Notes under the pieces: generated by a model
Database searches by the model: none
What the model was told of the DNA's origin: nothing
The model's input: the letters and a program-made list of their open reading frames with translations, nothing else
In this document: piece after piece, positions 16,614 to 25,082 of the stretch
Layout: every line of letters begins with the position of its first letter
Numbering within the stretch: the first letter of the stretch is position 1
Position numbers and translations under genes: made by a program
Assembly: GCA_009836625.1 (NCBI GenBank)
Contig: VXVC01000004.1
Coordinates: forward strand, 62,001 to 126,000
Source: Holophagales bacterium
Lineage (GTDB): Bacteria; Acidobacteriota; Thermoanaerobaculia; Multivoradales; Multivoraceae
Length of the DNA: 64,000 nucleotides
Direction: 5' to 3'

Positions 16614-16637
16614 TGCCGGCGAGGACGCCGGCGCACC
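16614..16637. repeat. Second copy of 24-bp palindromic repeat
   Basis: Identical at 23 of 24 positions to 15609-15632. The core is GCCGGC, a short spacer, GCCGGCGC. It lies just downstream of the quinoprotein gene on the minus strand and could act as a terminator or be a REP-like interspersed element. Confidence 0.6.
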
Positions 16638-16653
16638 GAGTGGCCGGCTTGAG

Positions 16654-18777
16654 CTACTGTGCGTCCTGCAGCTCCATCGCCTTCGAGATGACGAATTGGT
16701 GGATCGCGGTCGTCGCGTCCTCGTCGAAGAGTTCGGCGTAGCCGGGCATGCCGAGCGGCAGCAGGCCGTCCTGGACGATCGCCATGAAGTCCGCGTGGAC
16801 CTCCGGTGACATCCGGCGCAGCTCGGGGGAGGCGGCGGCGACGATCGAGGTCTGGCCGAGTCCGCGGTGGCAGAGGGCGCAGTGCTCGTGGTAGAGCGTG
16901 TTGCCGCGTTCGATCGTCTCGGCGGAGGCCGTGAGCGGCGGCAGCTCGGGGATGGAGTAGTCGCGCTCCGGCGGTTCGGCCAGGGTCGCCTCGCCGTCCG
17001 GCGAGAAGACCAGCAACTCTCCGGGCCGGTCGTACCGGGTGCTGCCGCTCACCATCGTGGCGACGTACTGTGTGCCGCCCTCCATGTACGTGATGATCGA
17101 CGAGGTGAACGACCCGTAGGCGTCGAACTCCCACAGCTCTTCGCCAGTGTCCTTGTCGTAGGCGTTGAAGTCGCCGCCGCCGCCGCCGTGGAACAGCACA
17201 CCGGTGGTCGTGGCGAGAACGCCGCCGTTGAAGATTGAGGGCAAGCGGTTCTCCCACACTTTTTGGCCCGACAGGGGGTCGAAGGCGACCAGAAAGCCCC
17301 TGTTCTCAGGTTGCGGCCCGGCCTCCTGCTCCAGTTTGCTGCGGTAAGCGCCGACGGCGACACCGAGGCTGAGCCCCCACGGCCGGATCGTGTAGGTCCC
17401 CGTCTCCACGAACTCCTCGGGCAGGGCGTAGAAGTTCGCGTAGTCGTGGTAATAGAAGTACATGACGCCCTTGTCCTCGTCCCAGGACATGGGCTCCCAG
17501 TTGTGGGCGCCGGCGTTCGCGGGCGTAATCCACTGGGGCTTCTCTTCGAAGACCACATCCATGTTCTCGATCGGACGCCCGGTCTCCATGTCGACGTGGG
17601 TCGCCCAGTCGATCCTGTCCGTGTAGGGGTGGGCGCGCAGTAACTCGCCGCTCTCGCGGTCGATGACGTAGAAGAAGCCGTTCTTCGGCGCTTGCAGCAG
17701 GACCTTTCGTTCCACGCCGTCGACAGTCAGTTCGCCGAGGGCGATGTCCATCGCCGAGCTGTAGTCCCAGTTGTCGCCCGGAACCGTCTGGTAGTACCAC
17801 CTCATCTCGGCGGTGTCGGCGTCGACGGCCACGATCGCGGTCAGGAAGAGGTCGTCCCCGCCGCCGGGTGAGCGAACCTGGCGCGACCAGGGGGCGCCGT
17901 TGCCGACGCCGATGTAGAGCAGGTTGAGCTCCTCGTCGTAGACGAGCGAGTTCCAGGCGGTGCCGCCGCCGCCCATCTTCCACCACTCCCCGCCCCAGGT
18001 CCTGGCCGCCATCTCCATCTCGGGGTGCTCGAACGGCTTGGACGGGTCGCCGGGGACGAGGTAGAAGCGCCAGGCGAGTTCGCCGGTCTCGGCGTCGTAG
18101 GCGGAGACGTAGCCGCGCCGCTTGCCGCTCTCGGAGCTGCCCTGGCCGATGAACACCTTGCCCCCGGCGGCGCGAGGGGCGCCAGTGATGTTGAAGCGAC
18201 CGAGCGCCGAAGGATGCCAGGTGTCGACGTCCCAGACCTCTTCGCCGGTCGCCGCGTCGACCGCCACGAGCCGGCCGTCGAACAGGGCGACGTAGACCTT
18301 GCCCCTGTACACCGCGACGCCGCGGTTCGCGACACCGCCGCAGCAGGAGTACTTGACGTAGGTGCGGTCCGTCTGCGGGTCGTGCGTCCAGATCTCCTCG
18401 CCCGTGGCCGGGTCCAGCGCATAGATCACGCCCCAGCCGTTCGTCGCGTACATGACCCCGTCGACGACCAGCGGCGTGCCCTGCATCCGCTCGGAGCGGC
18501 CGCCGATCGGTTTGGACCAGGCGAGCTTGAGGCCGCCGACGTTCTCGCGGGTGATCTGGTCGAGGGTGGAGAAGCGCTGCTCCTTGTAGGTCTGGCCGTA
18601 GGTCAGCCAGCTCCCGGGCTCGTCCGCGGCGGCGCGCATGATCCGCTCATCGTCGACGTTGCCGGCGGTCGGGACGACATCGGCGTCCCCGCCGCGGTCG
18701 CTGCAGCCGACTGCCAGCAGGACAAGGAGAAGGGGGGCGCACGCTGCCCACCGTGACGTTGCGGTCGCTTCGCTCAT
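16654..18777 (-). CDS. PQQ alcohol dehydrogenase with C-terminal cytochrome c
   Basis: A 707-aa quinohaemoprotein. The N-terminus is lipoprotein-like (Cys25, 'LAVGC', a weak lipobox). An eight-bladed propeller carries repeated 'D--TGE--W' blades, the adjacent-cysteine ring Cys145-Cys146, and catalytic Asp338 in 'GDNWDYS'. The residue two after it is Ser, not the Asp that marks lanthanide-dependent enzymes, so calcium is expected. The C-terminal haem domain has CALCH (633-637) and a probable Met677 ligand in 'LGMPG'. It oxidises an alcohol in the periplasm and passes electrons to its own haem. SD GAGGAA precedes ATG. PQQ synthesis genes are not in the window. Confidence 0.92.
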   Translation of the reverse strand: MSEATATSRWAACAPLLLVLLAVGCSDRGGDADVVPTAGNVDDERIMRAAADEPGSWLTYGQTYKEQRFSTLDQITRENVGGLKLAWSKPIGGRSERMQGTPLVVDGVMYATNGWGVIYALDPATGEEIWTHDPQTDRTYVKYSCCGGVANRGVAVYRGKVYVALFDGRLVAVDAATGEEVWDVDTWHPSALGRFNITGAPRAAGGKVFIGQGSSESGKRRGYVSAYDAETGELAWRFYLVPGDPSKPFEHPEMEMAARTWGGEWWKMGGGGTAWNSLVYDEELNLLYIGVGNGAPWSRQVRSPGGGDDLFLTAIVAVDADTAEMRWYYQTVPGDNWDYSSAMDIALGELTVDGVERKVLLQAPKNGFFYVIDRESGELLRAHPYTDRIDWATHVDMETGRPIENMDVVFEEKPQWITPANAGAHNWEPMSWDEDKGVMYFYYHDYANFYALPEEFVETGTYTIRPWGLSLGVAVGAYRSKLEQEAGPQPENRGFLVAFDPLSGQKVWENRLPSIFNGGVLATTTGVLFHGGGGGDFNAYDKDTGEELWEFDAYGSFTSSIITYMEGGTQYVATMVSGSTRYDRPGELLVFSPDGEATLAEPPERDYSIPELPPLTASAETIERGNTLYHEHCALCHRGLGQTSIVAAASPELRRMSPEVHADFMAIVQDGLLPLGMPGYAELFDEDATTAIHQFVISKAMELQDAQ

Positions 18778-18873
18778 CTTGAAGTTCCTCAGAGGTTCGC
18801 GGGCAACCTAAGCGTCCGAGGTCGGTGTGTCAACGCTGGCGCGCCTGGGGTACGGTCTCGGTGAGGTTTGCGG

Positions 18874-19090
18874 ATGGCGTCCCGCGGTGCCGATGTGGCT
18901 TCTACGATCACGCTCCGGGCTCGGGTTCAGCGGCACCAACCAGACCTGCCGCGGTATGTCGTCGTACCGGACTCGGCCGTGGCGTCGTGGAAGCTCGGGG
19001 ACACCACGGTCGCTGCGAGAGCATGTGCTGGCCGCAAAGCGATCGGAGACTCGTGTGCGCCGGGCTCGACGGGGGTTGGGTCTGGCCTGA
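18874..19090 (+). pseudogene. Deleted and frameshifted YdeI/OmdA-family remnant
   Basis: The 334-nt gap between two minus-strand genes holds this remnant. One frame reads 'TLRARVQRHQPDLPRYVVVP' through 'LGDTTV' up to about 19009, the usual N-terminal DUF1905-like part. Immediately after, another frame reads 'SLREHVLAAKRSETRVRRAR' to a TGA at 19088-19090, the usual C-terminal 'AKRPETRARR' end of YdeI/OmpD-associated proteins. The middle 70 or so codons are missing and the frame shifts at the joint. The family assignment is from memory of the motifs. Confidence 0.6.
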
Positions 19091-19111
19091 ACGGGAGGAC
19101 GGCGCTGTTGC

Positions 19112-20158
19112 CTATTGACCCTCGCCGCCCTCGATCAGCGCCTTGTCCACCTCGTAGTGGTCAGCCTCGGTGAGTCGTCGCTTGAGCGGATCGATCCGCC
19201 GACGGGTCGCTTCGACACCCGGGTCGGGCTCGGGATCGGACAGCGTGCCGCCGAGGAAACGGTAGGCCTCCTCGGTCCGTGGGCCGAGGGTTCGACCGAC
19301 GTGATCGGCGCCGTAGTAGAGGCGGTACTCGTGGCGGATCTTCTGGTCCCAGAGCACCTGGTGGAGGAACTCGGTGCCCTCATAGAGCCAGAACAGGTCT
19401 TCGTCGCCGGCCTCGAGGAAGATCTTCAGCCCTGACTCGCGGATGACGTCGGCGCTGGCCCTGGCGATCGTCGCGGGGTTGTTGGCGTTCCAGTACTCGC
19501 GGTCGACCGGGCTGCCGTAGATCGACTCCATCAGGTCGTTGCCGCGCCAGAAGCGGTGCTTGGGACGCATGTCGTTCCAGTCGTCGATCGGGGCGATGCC
19601 GGGTTCCATCGAGGCGACGGCGCCGAAGGTCTCCGGGTACTTGAAGGCGAGTCGCAGCGAGCCCATGCCGCCCATCGAGATGCCGGTGACCAGGGTGCCG
19701 CGGCGATTGGTGCGCACGTTGTAGGTATCCCGCAGGTGGGCGAGGAACGGCCCGATCAGGAAGGACTCCCAGTTCTGCGAGCCGTCCCTGTAGTCCATGT
19801 AGAAGCAGCGTCCGGTGGCGCTCGGCGTGACGATGACCATCGGCGGCAGGGTTCCGGCCTCCCACATACCGACGAAGATCGGCTGCTGCCGCACCCCCAG
19901 CACATCGCGGCTGCCGCCGCCGCCGTGGAGGTTCAGCACGAGCGGAACGGGTTCCTCCAGATCGTCGTAGCCGGGTGGCAGCAGGGCGTAGTACTCGACC
20001 GGCGACGGCACGAGGTCGGACTCGAGTTGGCCATCGACCAGGCGTGGTCCTTGAGCCTGGGCGGCGGCCGCGAGCAGGCAGACGGCGGTCGCGATCAGGA
20101 CCCGCGTTGCGTACTTCGGGTACTCGCCCTCGGTCGTCCTCGCTGCGTCTACTGCCAC
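19112..20158 (-). CDS. Exported esterase D-like alpha/beta hydrolase
   Basis: A 348-aa protein with a signal peptide ('LIATAVCLLAAAAQAQG', cleavage after about residue 36). Oxyanion motif 'LNLHGGGG' (77-82), nucleophile GISMGG with Ser161, a late Asp in 'EAGDEDLF', and His in 'YYGADHVGR' complete a triad. It resembles the esterase D / feruloyl esterase / PHB-depolymerase-like group, acting on esters outside the cytoplasm. Substrate unknown. The start is GTG 20158, overlapping the preceding gene's stop by 10 nt, so the two genes are co-transcribed. Confidence 0.85.
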   Translation of the reverse strand: MAVDAARTTEGEYPKYATRVLIATAVCLLAAAAQAQGPRLVDGQLESDLVPSPVEYYALLPPGYDDLEEPVPLVLNLHGGGGSRDVLGVRQQPIFVGMWEAGTLPPMVIVTPSATGRCFYMDYRDGSQNWESFLIGPFLAHLRDTYNVRTNRRGTLVTGISMGGMGSLRLAFKYPETFGAVASMEPGIAPIDDWNDMRPKHRFWRGNDLMESIYGSPVDREYWNANNPATIARASADVIRESGLKIFLEAGDEDLFWLYEGTEFLHQVLWDQKIRHEYRLYYGADHVGRTLGPRTEEAYRFLGGTLSDPEPDPGVEATRRRIDPLKRRLTEADHYEVDKALIEGGEGQ

Positions 20159-21051
20159 AACGGACTCGCCGCCTTCATCGTGCGGATCATCATCAGCATG
20201 CGGGCGCGGTCCTCGCCGCCGGACGGCTCGGAGACCGTGCTCTCGTACCAGAAGTACTCGGTCTTGGGTGTCTCGCCGACCGCGACGACACGCCCCCGTA
20301 CTTCGTAGTCGTGCTCGACGAAGCAGGGCCCGGCGAGATGTTCGACCTCGATGGCGCCGTAGAGGCCGACGCCGAGGTTCGGCCAGTCCTCGAGCAGCAC
20401 GCGCTGGTAGCGCGTCAGCAGGCGGACGATCAGGCTCGGCGGCAGGACGGCCTCGCCGTAGCGGTCCGCGGAGCGGTAGTGATCGAACGGCTCGACGATG
20501 ACGGAGAGGCGCTGGTCGAGGTCCTCCTGTCCGACCCGCGCGTCGATCCCGTCGAGTTCACGGCCGGTGCCGAGGGACTCGAAGATGCGGAGGTCGGTGG
20601 GTTGGGGCATGGTCTCGATCCGCTGTTCGAGGGGTGTCTTCTCCGCGGTGGAGCCCACCCAGGCGGTGCCTTCCGCGACCCGGCGGCCGTCCTCCATGTC
20701 CATCCACACCGGGATCTGCTCGCCTGCCTGGCCGTTCAGGGGCCAGCGGCCGAAGCACTGGACGCCCTCGCCGTCGGTGGTGGCGTACGTGAAGTAGAGC
20801 GACAGGCCGCCGGTTCGCCACCAGGCCTCTCCAAGCGCCTCGACCAGGAGCGGCGGGAACTGCTCCATGTGGAGCGATCCGGCGACCGTGCCGCCGCGCA
20901 GGCCGAGCTTTCGCGCCGTGCTGTCCTCGTGGATCGAGCCCAGGATCGACTGTTCCAGGTTGCGGGGATGGCGGAGCGGCCCGGCGATCACGCCGTCGGC
21001 GATCGGCAGCGGTTCGAAGGGAGTGTGCTTGAGGACCTGTTCGTCGACCAT
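20149..21051 (-). CDS. Hot-dog (MaoC-like) domain protein
   Basis: A 300-aa cytosolic protein starting at ATG 21051, with AGGAG about 10 nt upstream. The segments 'LRGGTVAGSLHMEQFPPLLV' and 'EHLAGPCFVEHDYEVRGRVV' with 'GETPKTEYFWYE' resemble MaoC-like hydratase and thioesterase hot-dog domains, probably two fused in one chain. The classic catalytic Asp-His dyad of MaoC hydratases is not obvious. Co-transcribed with the esterase downstream. A role in acyl-thioester or small-molecule metabolism is possible but not established. Confidence 0.5.
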   Translation of the reverse strand: MVDEQVLKHTPFEPLPIADGVIAGPLRHPRNLEQSILGSIHEDSTARKLGLRGGTVAGSLHMEQFPPLLVEALGEAWWRTGGLSLYFTYATTDGEGVQCFGRWPLNGQAGEQIPVWMDMEDGRRVAEGTAWVGSTAEKTPLEQRIETMPQPTDLRIFESLGTGRELDGIDARVGQEDLDQRLSVIVEPFDHYRSADRYGEAVLPPSLIVRLLTRYQRVLLEDWPNLGVGLYGAIEVEHLAGPCFVEHDYEVRGRVVAVGETPKTEYFWYESTVSEPSGGEDRARMLMMIRTMKAASPLWQ

Positions 21052-21088
21052 TCGTTGAAGTCTCCTGGGTTTCGGCCTGAGGTCGTTG

Positions 21089-21745
21089 CTACTCCTCGGC
21101 GCCGACCCACTCGTCGGTCGGGCCGACCAAGGCGAAGTGGCCGGGCGCGCTGCGTCCGCCGTCCTCGGTCTCGGTGGTGCCGACGCCGAGGTAGACACCC
21201 TCGTCCAGCTTGCGGATCTCGTCGACGAGAGTGGTGTCGCTGAACGCGCTGTAGTCCATGATGTACGAGGGTTGCCCATCGATGAGCGACGGACCCATGC
21301 GGGTGGCGAAGCGGCCGTTGCGGACGATCTCGCCGTCCGGGAAGCGCCAGCGGTTGTAGCCCTCGCCCTCGGTCTCGGCCAGGGGCCGGTACGCCTTGCC
21401 GAGCCAGTAGCCGCGGACCGAGTCCTCGGCGTACATGAAGTCGGAGGTGCGCGTCTGGCGCTCATGGTCGCCGGCGTTCGGGATGACCCCCTGGTAGTGG
21501 CCGTCGAGTTCCGCCATGCCGGCGGCGGGGAGGGTCTTCCACAGGGCGACCGTGCTCTCGTGATCGAGCGCCAGCAACCGCTCCATGGTCCACGCGCCCT
21601 TCGCGCTCAGCGGAAAGCTCGCGTCTTCAGGCGGCGCTTCGCCGGCGAGGTCGGCGTCCGTCGCTTCGGCCTGCGGCGAGCAGGCGACTACAGCGAGCGC
21701 CAGGAGAGGGAGGGCGGCGAGTACGAGAAACCGGTGCAGCCTCAT
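21089..21745 (-). CDS. Hypothetical lipoprotein, GXWXG/DUF4334-like
   Basis: A 218-aa lipoprotein (lipobox VVAC, Cys22) with GGAGGTGA just before ATG 21745. The mature part contains 'ELDGHYQGVIP', 'YWLGKAYRPL', 'NGRFATRMGPSLIDGQPSYI' and 'DEGVYLGVG', a pattern like the GXWXG / DUF4334 beta-rich fold. I cannot assign a function. It lies 37 nt ahead of the hot-dog gene and probably shares its transcript, giving an operon of lipoprotein, hot-dog protein and exported esterase. Confidence 0.6.
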   Translation of the reverse strand: MRLHRFLVLAALPLLALAVVACSPQAEATDADLAGEAPPEDASFPLSAKGAWTMERLLALDHESTVALWKTLPAAGMAELDGHYQGVIPNAGDHERQTRTSDFMYAEDSVRGYWLGKAYRPLAETEGEGYNRWRFPDGEIVRNGRFATRMGPSLIDGQPSYIMDYSAFSDTTLVDEIRKLDEGVYLGVGTTETEDGGRSAPGHFALVGPTDEWVGAEE

Positions 21746-21809
21746 GGGGTCACCTCCTCGATTTGGGGGAAGCTCTTGAGAAGCTACCACGCAGCCTGTC
21801 GAGTCGAAC

Positions 21810-21884
21810 TGGAGCCGACGAGCGGATTTGAACCGCTGACCTGCTGATTACGAATCAGCTGCTCTGCCACTGAGCTACGTCGGC
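21810..21884 (-). tRNA. tRNA-Thr (anticodon CGU)
   Basis: A complete cloverleaf on the minus strand. Acceptor stem GCCGACG (21884-21878) pairs with CGTCGGC (21820-21814). D-arm 'GCTCAGTGGCAGAGC', anticodon loop TTCGTAA with anticodon CGT (21852-21850), and T-loop 'GGTTCAAATCC' are all present. The discriminator base is U and a CCA end is encoded (21812-21810). Reads ACG codons, common in this G+C-rich genome. Confidence 0.97.
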
Positions 21885-21984
21885 ATCACCGGGCGAAACG
21901 GCCGGTCTCAGCGCGAGGACGCCGGAGTGTAGCAGCGCGTAGTCCAGGCATGAGCGGCTGCTCCGTGATAGTCCTGCCGGGCCG

Positions 21985-23334
21985 ATGACGGTCCAACAGT
22001 TCCCCCGAGCGCAGGGGCCGCCGCCAGACCGTGGCGGCCTGGCGGGCCTCTTCAGCGAGCGGCAGTTCCGCTGGCTCTACATTTCGAACACGACGTTCTT
22101 CCTGGCCATGCAGGGCCAGTTGGTCGTGCGCGCGTGGCTGGTGTTCTCGATCACCGGCCGCGAGCTGGCGCTCGGGTTGGTGACCCTCATGGTGGCCCTG
22201 GCCATGCTGAGCCTCGGGCCGGTGGGAGGCGTGGTCGCGGACCGGTTCGAGCGGCGGTCGTTGGTCGTGGCCGGCCAGACCACCGTTGTCGTGGCCGAGC
22301 TCGTCGTTCTCTCGCTGCTCCTCGGAGGCCGGCTGGAGTTCTGGCACATCCTGGTTCAGGTCGCGTTCGTCGGCGCCGTCTTTCCGTTCGTGATGCCGGC
22401 CCGCAACGCGATCATCGCGAACGTGGTCGGCCGTCGCCGGCTGACCGGCGCGATGGCGCTCACGATGACCGCGATGAACGTTACGCGCGTCGTGGGCCCG
22501 GCGCTGGCCGGGGCTCTGATCGGCGCGGCCGGCGTGACGGTGGCGTACTCCACGAACGTTGCTCTCTACGCCCTGGCCCTGGCCGGGATGATGGCGGTGG
22601 GACGGGCGCCGGCGGCGGATCGCACGGACAGCTCCCTGCTGCAGAACATGGCGGAGGGCTTCCGCTACGTGAGGGAAAACCGTCTGGTCCTGGTGCTCTT
22701 GTTCTTCGGTCTGGTGCCGATGTTCCTGGTCATGCCGTTCCAGACGCTTCTGGTCGTGTTCGCCGAGGAGATCTGGGAGGTCGGGCCGCGTGGCTTCGGC
22801 CTGTTGAGCGGAGCGGCGGGCATCGGCGGCGTGGTGGGGGCGGCGTTCGTCGCCTGGCGAAGCAACACGAGCCGGCGACTGCGGCTGATGATGGTGAGCG
22901 TGTTTGCGTTCGGTCTGCTGATGATGGGGTTCGCGCTCAGCCCCTGGTTCTGGCTCGCCTTGCCCCTGCTGCTTGCCGGCAGCGCATTCCAGGCTATCTA
23001 CACGACTCTGAACAACACCGCGATCCACGTGCTGATCCCGGACTCGGTGCGCGGCCGGGTTTCCGGCTTCCTGACGATGTCGTTCTCGCTGCCGATGCTT
23101 GGCGCGGTGCCGATCAGCGCGCTTGCCGAGGTGTGGGGCGCGCCGCTCTCGGTGGGTCTGGCCTCGCTGCTGGCGGTCGTGGTGGCTGTCGTGTTCTATC
23201 TGGCGAGTCCTGACCTGCGACGGATGGACCTGTCGATCTTGAAGGCGTTTCGCGAAGCGATCGTGCTCGATTCGGAACGTGCCACCCGGGTCCCCGACCG
23301 CGGGAAGCGAGCACGGGGAGGACTCGGATGCTGA
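21985..23334 (+). CDS. MFS exporter, EntS-like
   Basis: A 449-aa membrane protein with about 12 hydrophobic helices. 'FRWLYISNTTFFLAMQGQLV', the loop motif 'GGVVADRFERR' (the MFS A-motif after helix 2) and 'MPARNAIIANVV' match the EntS / DHA3-type exporters that release siderophores, macrolides or other small molecules. Substrate unknown. It overlaps the next gene by 7 nt, and the last about 50 residues are a charged cytosolic tail. Confidence 0.85.
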   Translation: MTVQQFPRAQGPPPDRGGLAGLFSERQFRWLYISNTTFFLAMQGQLVVRAWLVFSITGRELALGLVTLMVALAMLSLGPVGGVVADRFERRSLVVAGQTTVVVAELVVLSLLLGGRLEFWHILVQVAFVGAVFPFVMPARNAIIANVVGRRRLTGAMALTMTAMNVTRVVGPALAGALIGAAGVTVAYSTNVALYALALAGMMAVGRAPAADRTDSSLLQNMAEGFRYVRENRLVLVLLFFGLVPMFLVMPFQTLLVVFAEEIWEVGPRGFGLLSGAAGIGGVVGAAFVAWRSNTSRRLRLMMVSVFAFGLLMMGFALSPWFWLALPLLLAGSAFQAIYTTLNNTAIHVLIPDSVRGRVSGFLTMSFSLPMLGAVPISALAEVWGAPLSVGLASLLAVVVAVVFYLASPDLRRMDLSILKAFREAIVLDSERATRVPDRGKRARGGLGC

Positions 23335-23954
23335 TCACGATCTCGAGACAGTACGCCTCCGGCGGCACCCAGGTGGCCAAGCTGGTGGCGGATCGGCTTG
23401 GATGGCAACTCGTTGGCAACGCACTGATCGACGAAGTCGCCCGCCGCGCCGGCATTCCGCCAGAAGAGGTCCAGGCTCGGGAAGACCGGCCTCCAAGCTT
23501 CGTCGAGCGCCTCGCCCGGGTGGCCAGCGCTCAGCTTCCCGACCTTTTCCTGCCAGCTCCGCCGATCGGTCAGCCGATCGGCGAGGGCAACCTGGTTCGC
23601 GTGACCCGCAGCGTCGTTTGCGAGATCGCGGCGCAGGGCCACTGCGTCTTCGTCGGCCGCGCTTCGGCGGCGGTGCTGGCGTGGCGCGAGGATGCGCTCC
23701 ACGCGCGGCTCGTGGCGGGCCCCGAGTTCCGGCGCCGGGTCGCCGTCGAGGTCGTGGGCGTTCCGGAGAAGGACGCCATCACCACGGTCGAGCGACGCGA
23801 CGCGAACCGCATCCGCTATCACCGCGAGTACTACGCCCGGGACTGCGACGATCCGCGTCACTACGACCTGGTCCTGAATACGGAACGGCTTGGCTTCCCG
23901 GGCGCGGCGGACCAGATCGTCCATCGAGCCAGGGCGCTCGGCTGGGCGGACTGA
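23328..23954 (+). CDS. Cytidylate-kinase-like protein
   Basis: A 208-aa protein beginning 'MLITISRQYASGGTQVAKLV', the N-terminus of the cytidylate-kinase-like family (PF13189 type). The nucleotide-binding loop is 'SRQYASGGT' rather than a strict GxxGxGKS/T. A later basic helix 'RRDANRIRYHREYYARD' matches the lid region, and 'YDLVLNTERLG' the final strand. Phosphoryl transfer is likely, but the natural acceptor of this family is unknown. Overlap with the MFS gene shows coupling. Confidence 0.8.
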   Translation: MLITISRQYASGGTQVAKLVADRLGWQLVGNALIDEVARRAGIPPEEVQAREDRPPSFVERLARVASAQLPDLFLPAPPIGQPIGEGNLVRVTRSVVCEIAAQGHCVFVGRASAAVLAWREDALHARLVAGPEFRRRVAVEVVGVPEKDAITTVERRDANRIRYHREYYARDCDDPRHYDLVLNTERLGFPGAADQIVHRARALGWAD

Positions 23955-24010
23955 CGCGACGGTACGCTTTCCGGGCGACTCCAGGAACCAGAGACAGGAA
24001 CGGAACGATC

Positions 24011-25045
24011 ATGACGCGATCCACCACAGTCCTTCTTTCCCTGTGTGCGGCCAGCCTCCTGGTATCGGGAGTTGCCGCCGAAGAGCACGCCATCGAAACG
24101 GAAACCCACCGGTTCGAGGAAGTGGCCGACGGGGTCTACTTCGTCTCCGGGACCGGGGCCATGGTGACGAGGAGCAACGCGATGGTCGTGGTCACCGAGG
24201 AGGACGTGCTGGTGGTGGATTCCCACATCACGCCGGCCGCGGCGCGGGCGTTGATCGAGGGCATCGAACGGATCACGGACAAACCGATCCGCACGCTGGT
24301 CAACACCCACTTCCACTACGACCACTCTCACGGCAACCAGGCGTTCGGGCCGGACGTTCGGGTTGTCGGACACGAGTACACGCGCCACAAGATGGCCACT
24401 GCGCCGCTCGAGGAGCACACGTTCAAGGGTTCCTCCGAACGGGACAAGCTGGCGCTCGAGGAGCTGCGCGCCGCCCTGGAAACGGCTTCAGAAGAGGAGC
24501 GGGAGGACCTGGAGACGCAGATCAGCATCCAGGCCGCCCACGTCGAGTCGACCGCCGAGATCCATCCCGTGCCTCCGGACACGACGCTGGCGGAGAAGAT
24601 GAGCTTCTTCAGCGGCGGCCGGGAGATCCAGCTCCACTTCCTCGGCCGCGCCCACACCGGCGGCGACGTCGTCGTCTACCTGCCGGCGGAGCGGCTGGTG
24701 TTCACCGGCGACATGATGCTCGGCGGGCCGCCCTGGCCGGGAGACGGCTGGGTCAACGAGTGGCCGGCCACCCTGGAGCGGCTGAAGCAGCTCGACTTCG
24801 ACCTCATCCTGCCGGGTCACGGTCCGTACTTCCGCGACCGGGAGCTGATCGACCATGTCCAGGCCTTCCACCGGGAGCTGTGGGAGGTCGTTTCCGGGCT
24901 TCACGCCCAGGGAGTCCCGGCGGAGGATGCGGTGGAGCGGATCGACCTCTCCCACCACGCCGAGAACCTGCCCCCGGCACGAGTCCGCGTTGACCTCCGC
25001 GGTGTGCAGAGGATGTACATGGTGCTGGACGGAACGGCCAACTAG
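24011..25045 (+). CDS. Exported metallo-beta-lactamase-fold hydrolase
   Basis: A 344-aa protein with a signal peptide ending 'SGVAA'. The zinc motif is 'HFHYDHSHG' (H100, H102, D104, H105), with further ligands in 'GRAHTGGD' (His), 'VFTGDMM' (Asp) and 'LPGHGP' (His). A charged helical insertion (residues about 135-180) separates the two halves. Start ATG 24011 with AGGAAC upstream; a possible -10 TACGCT lies at 23965-23970. It belongs to the diverse periplasmic MBL group (quinoprotein-relay SoxH-like or cyclase-like members exist). True beta-lactamase activity is not implied. Confidence 0.85.
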   Translation: MTRSTTVLLSLCAASLLVSGVAAEEHAIETETHRFEEVADGVYFVSGTGAMVTRSNAMVVVTEEDVLVVDSHITPAAARALIEGIERITDKPIRTLVNTHFHYDHSHGNQAFGPDVRVVGHEYTRHKMATAPLEEHTFKGSSERDKLALEELRAALETASEEEREDLETQISIQAAHVESTAEIHPVPPDTTLAEKMSFFSGGREIQLHFLGRAHTGGDVVVYLPAERLVFTGDMMLGGPPWPGDGWVNEWPATLERLKQLDFDLILPGHGPYFRDRELIDHVQAFHRELWEVVSGLHAQGVPAEDAVERIDLSHHAENLPPARVRVDLRGVQRMYMVLDGTAN

Positions 25046-25058
25046 CGGCCCTGGCCCT

Positions 25059-25078
25059 CGCCGGTTTCCGAGCCGGCG
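25059..25078. terminator. Possible bidirectional hairpin between convergent genes
   Basis: CGCCGG (25059-25064) pairs with CCGGCG (25073-25078) around an 8-nt loop in the 37-nt gap between the convergent MBL and carboxylase genes. Short stem and no U-tract, so support is weak. Confidence 0.3.
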
Positions 25079-25082
25079 CCGT

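Noticed and set aside
16654-18777. XoxF-like lanthanide methanol dehydrogenase
   Set aside because: Position two after the catalytic Asp is Ser, and it has a fused haem domain, unlike XoxF.
21901-21984. Firm promoter call for the tRNA and the MFS gene
   Set aside because: TACACT on the minus strand (21931-21926) and TAGTCC on the plus strand (21969-21974) are possible -10 boxes, but there is no -35 and spacing is uncertain.
24011-25045. Class B carbapenemase
   Set aside because: It has the generic MBL zinc site but lacks the loop pattern of true class B enzymes; better called an MBL-fold hydrolase.
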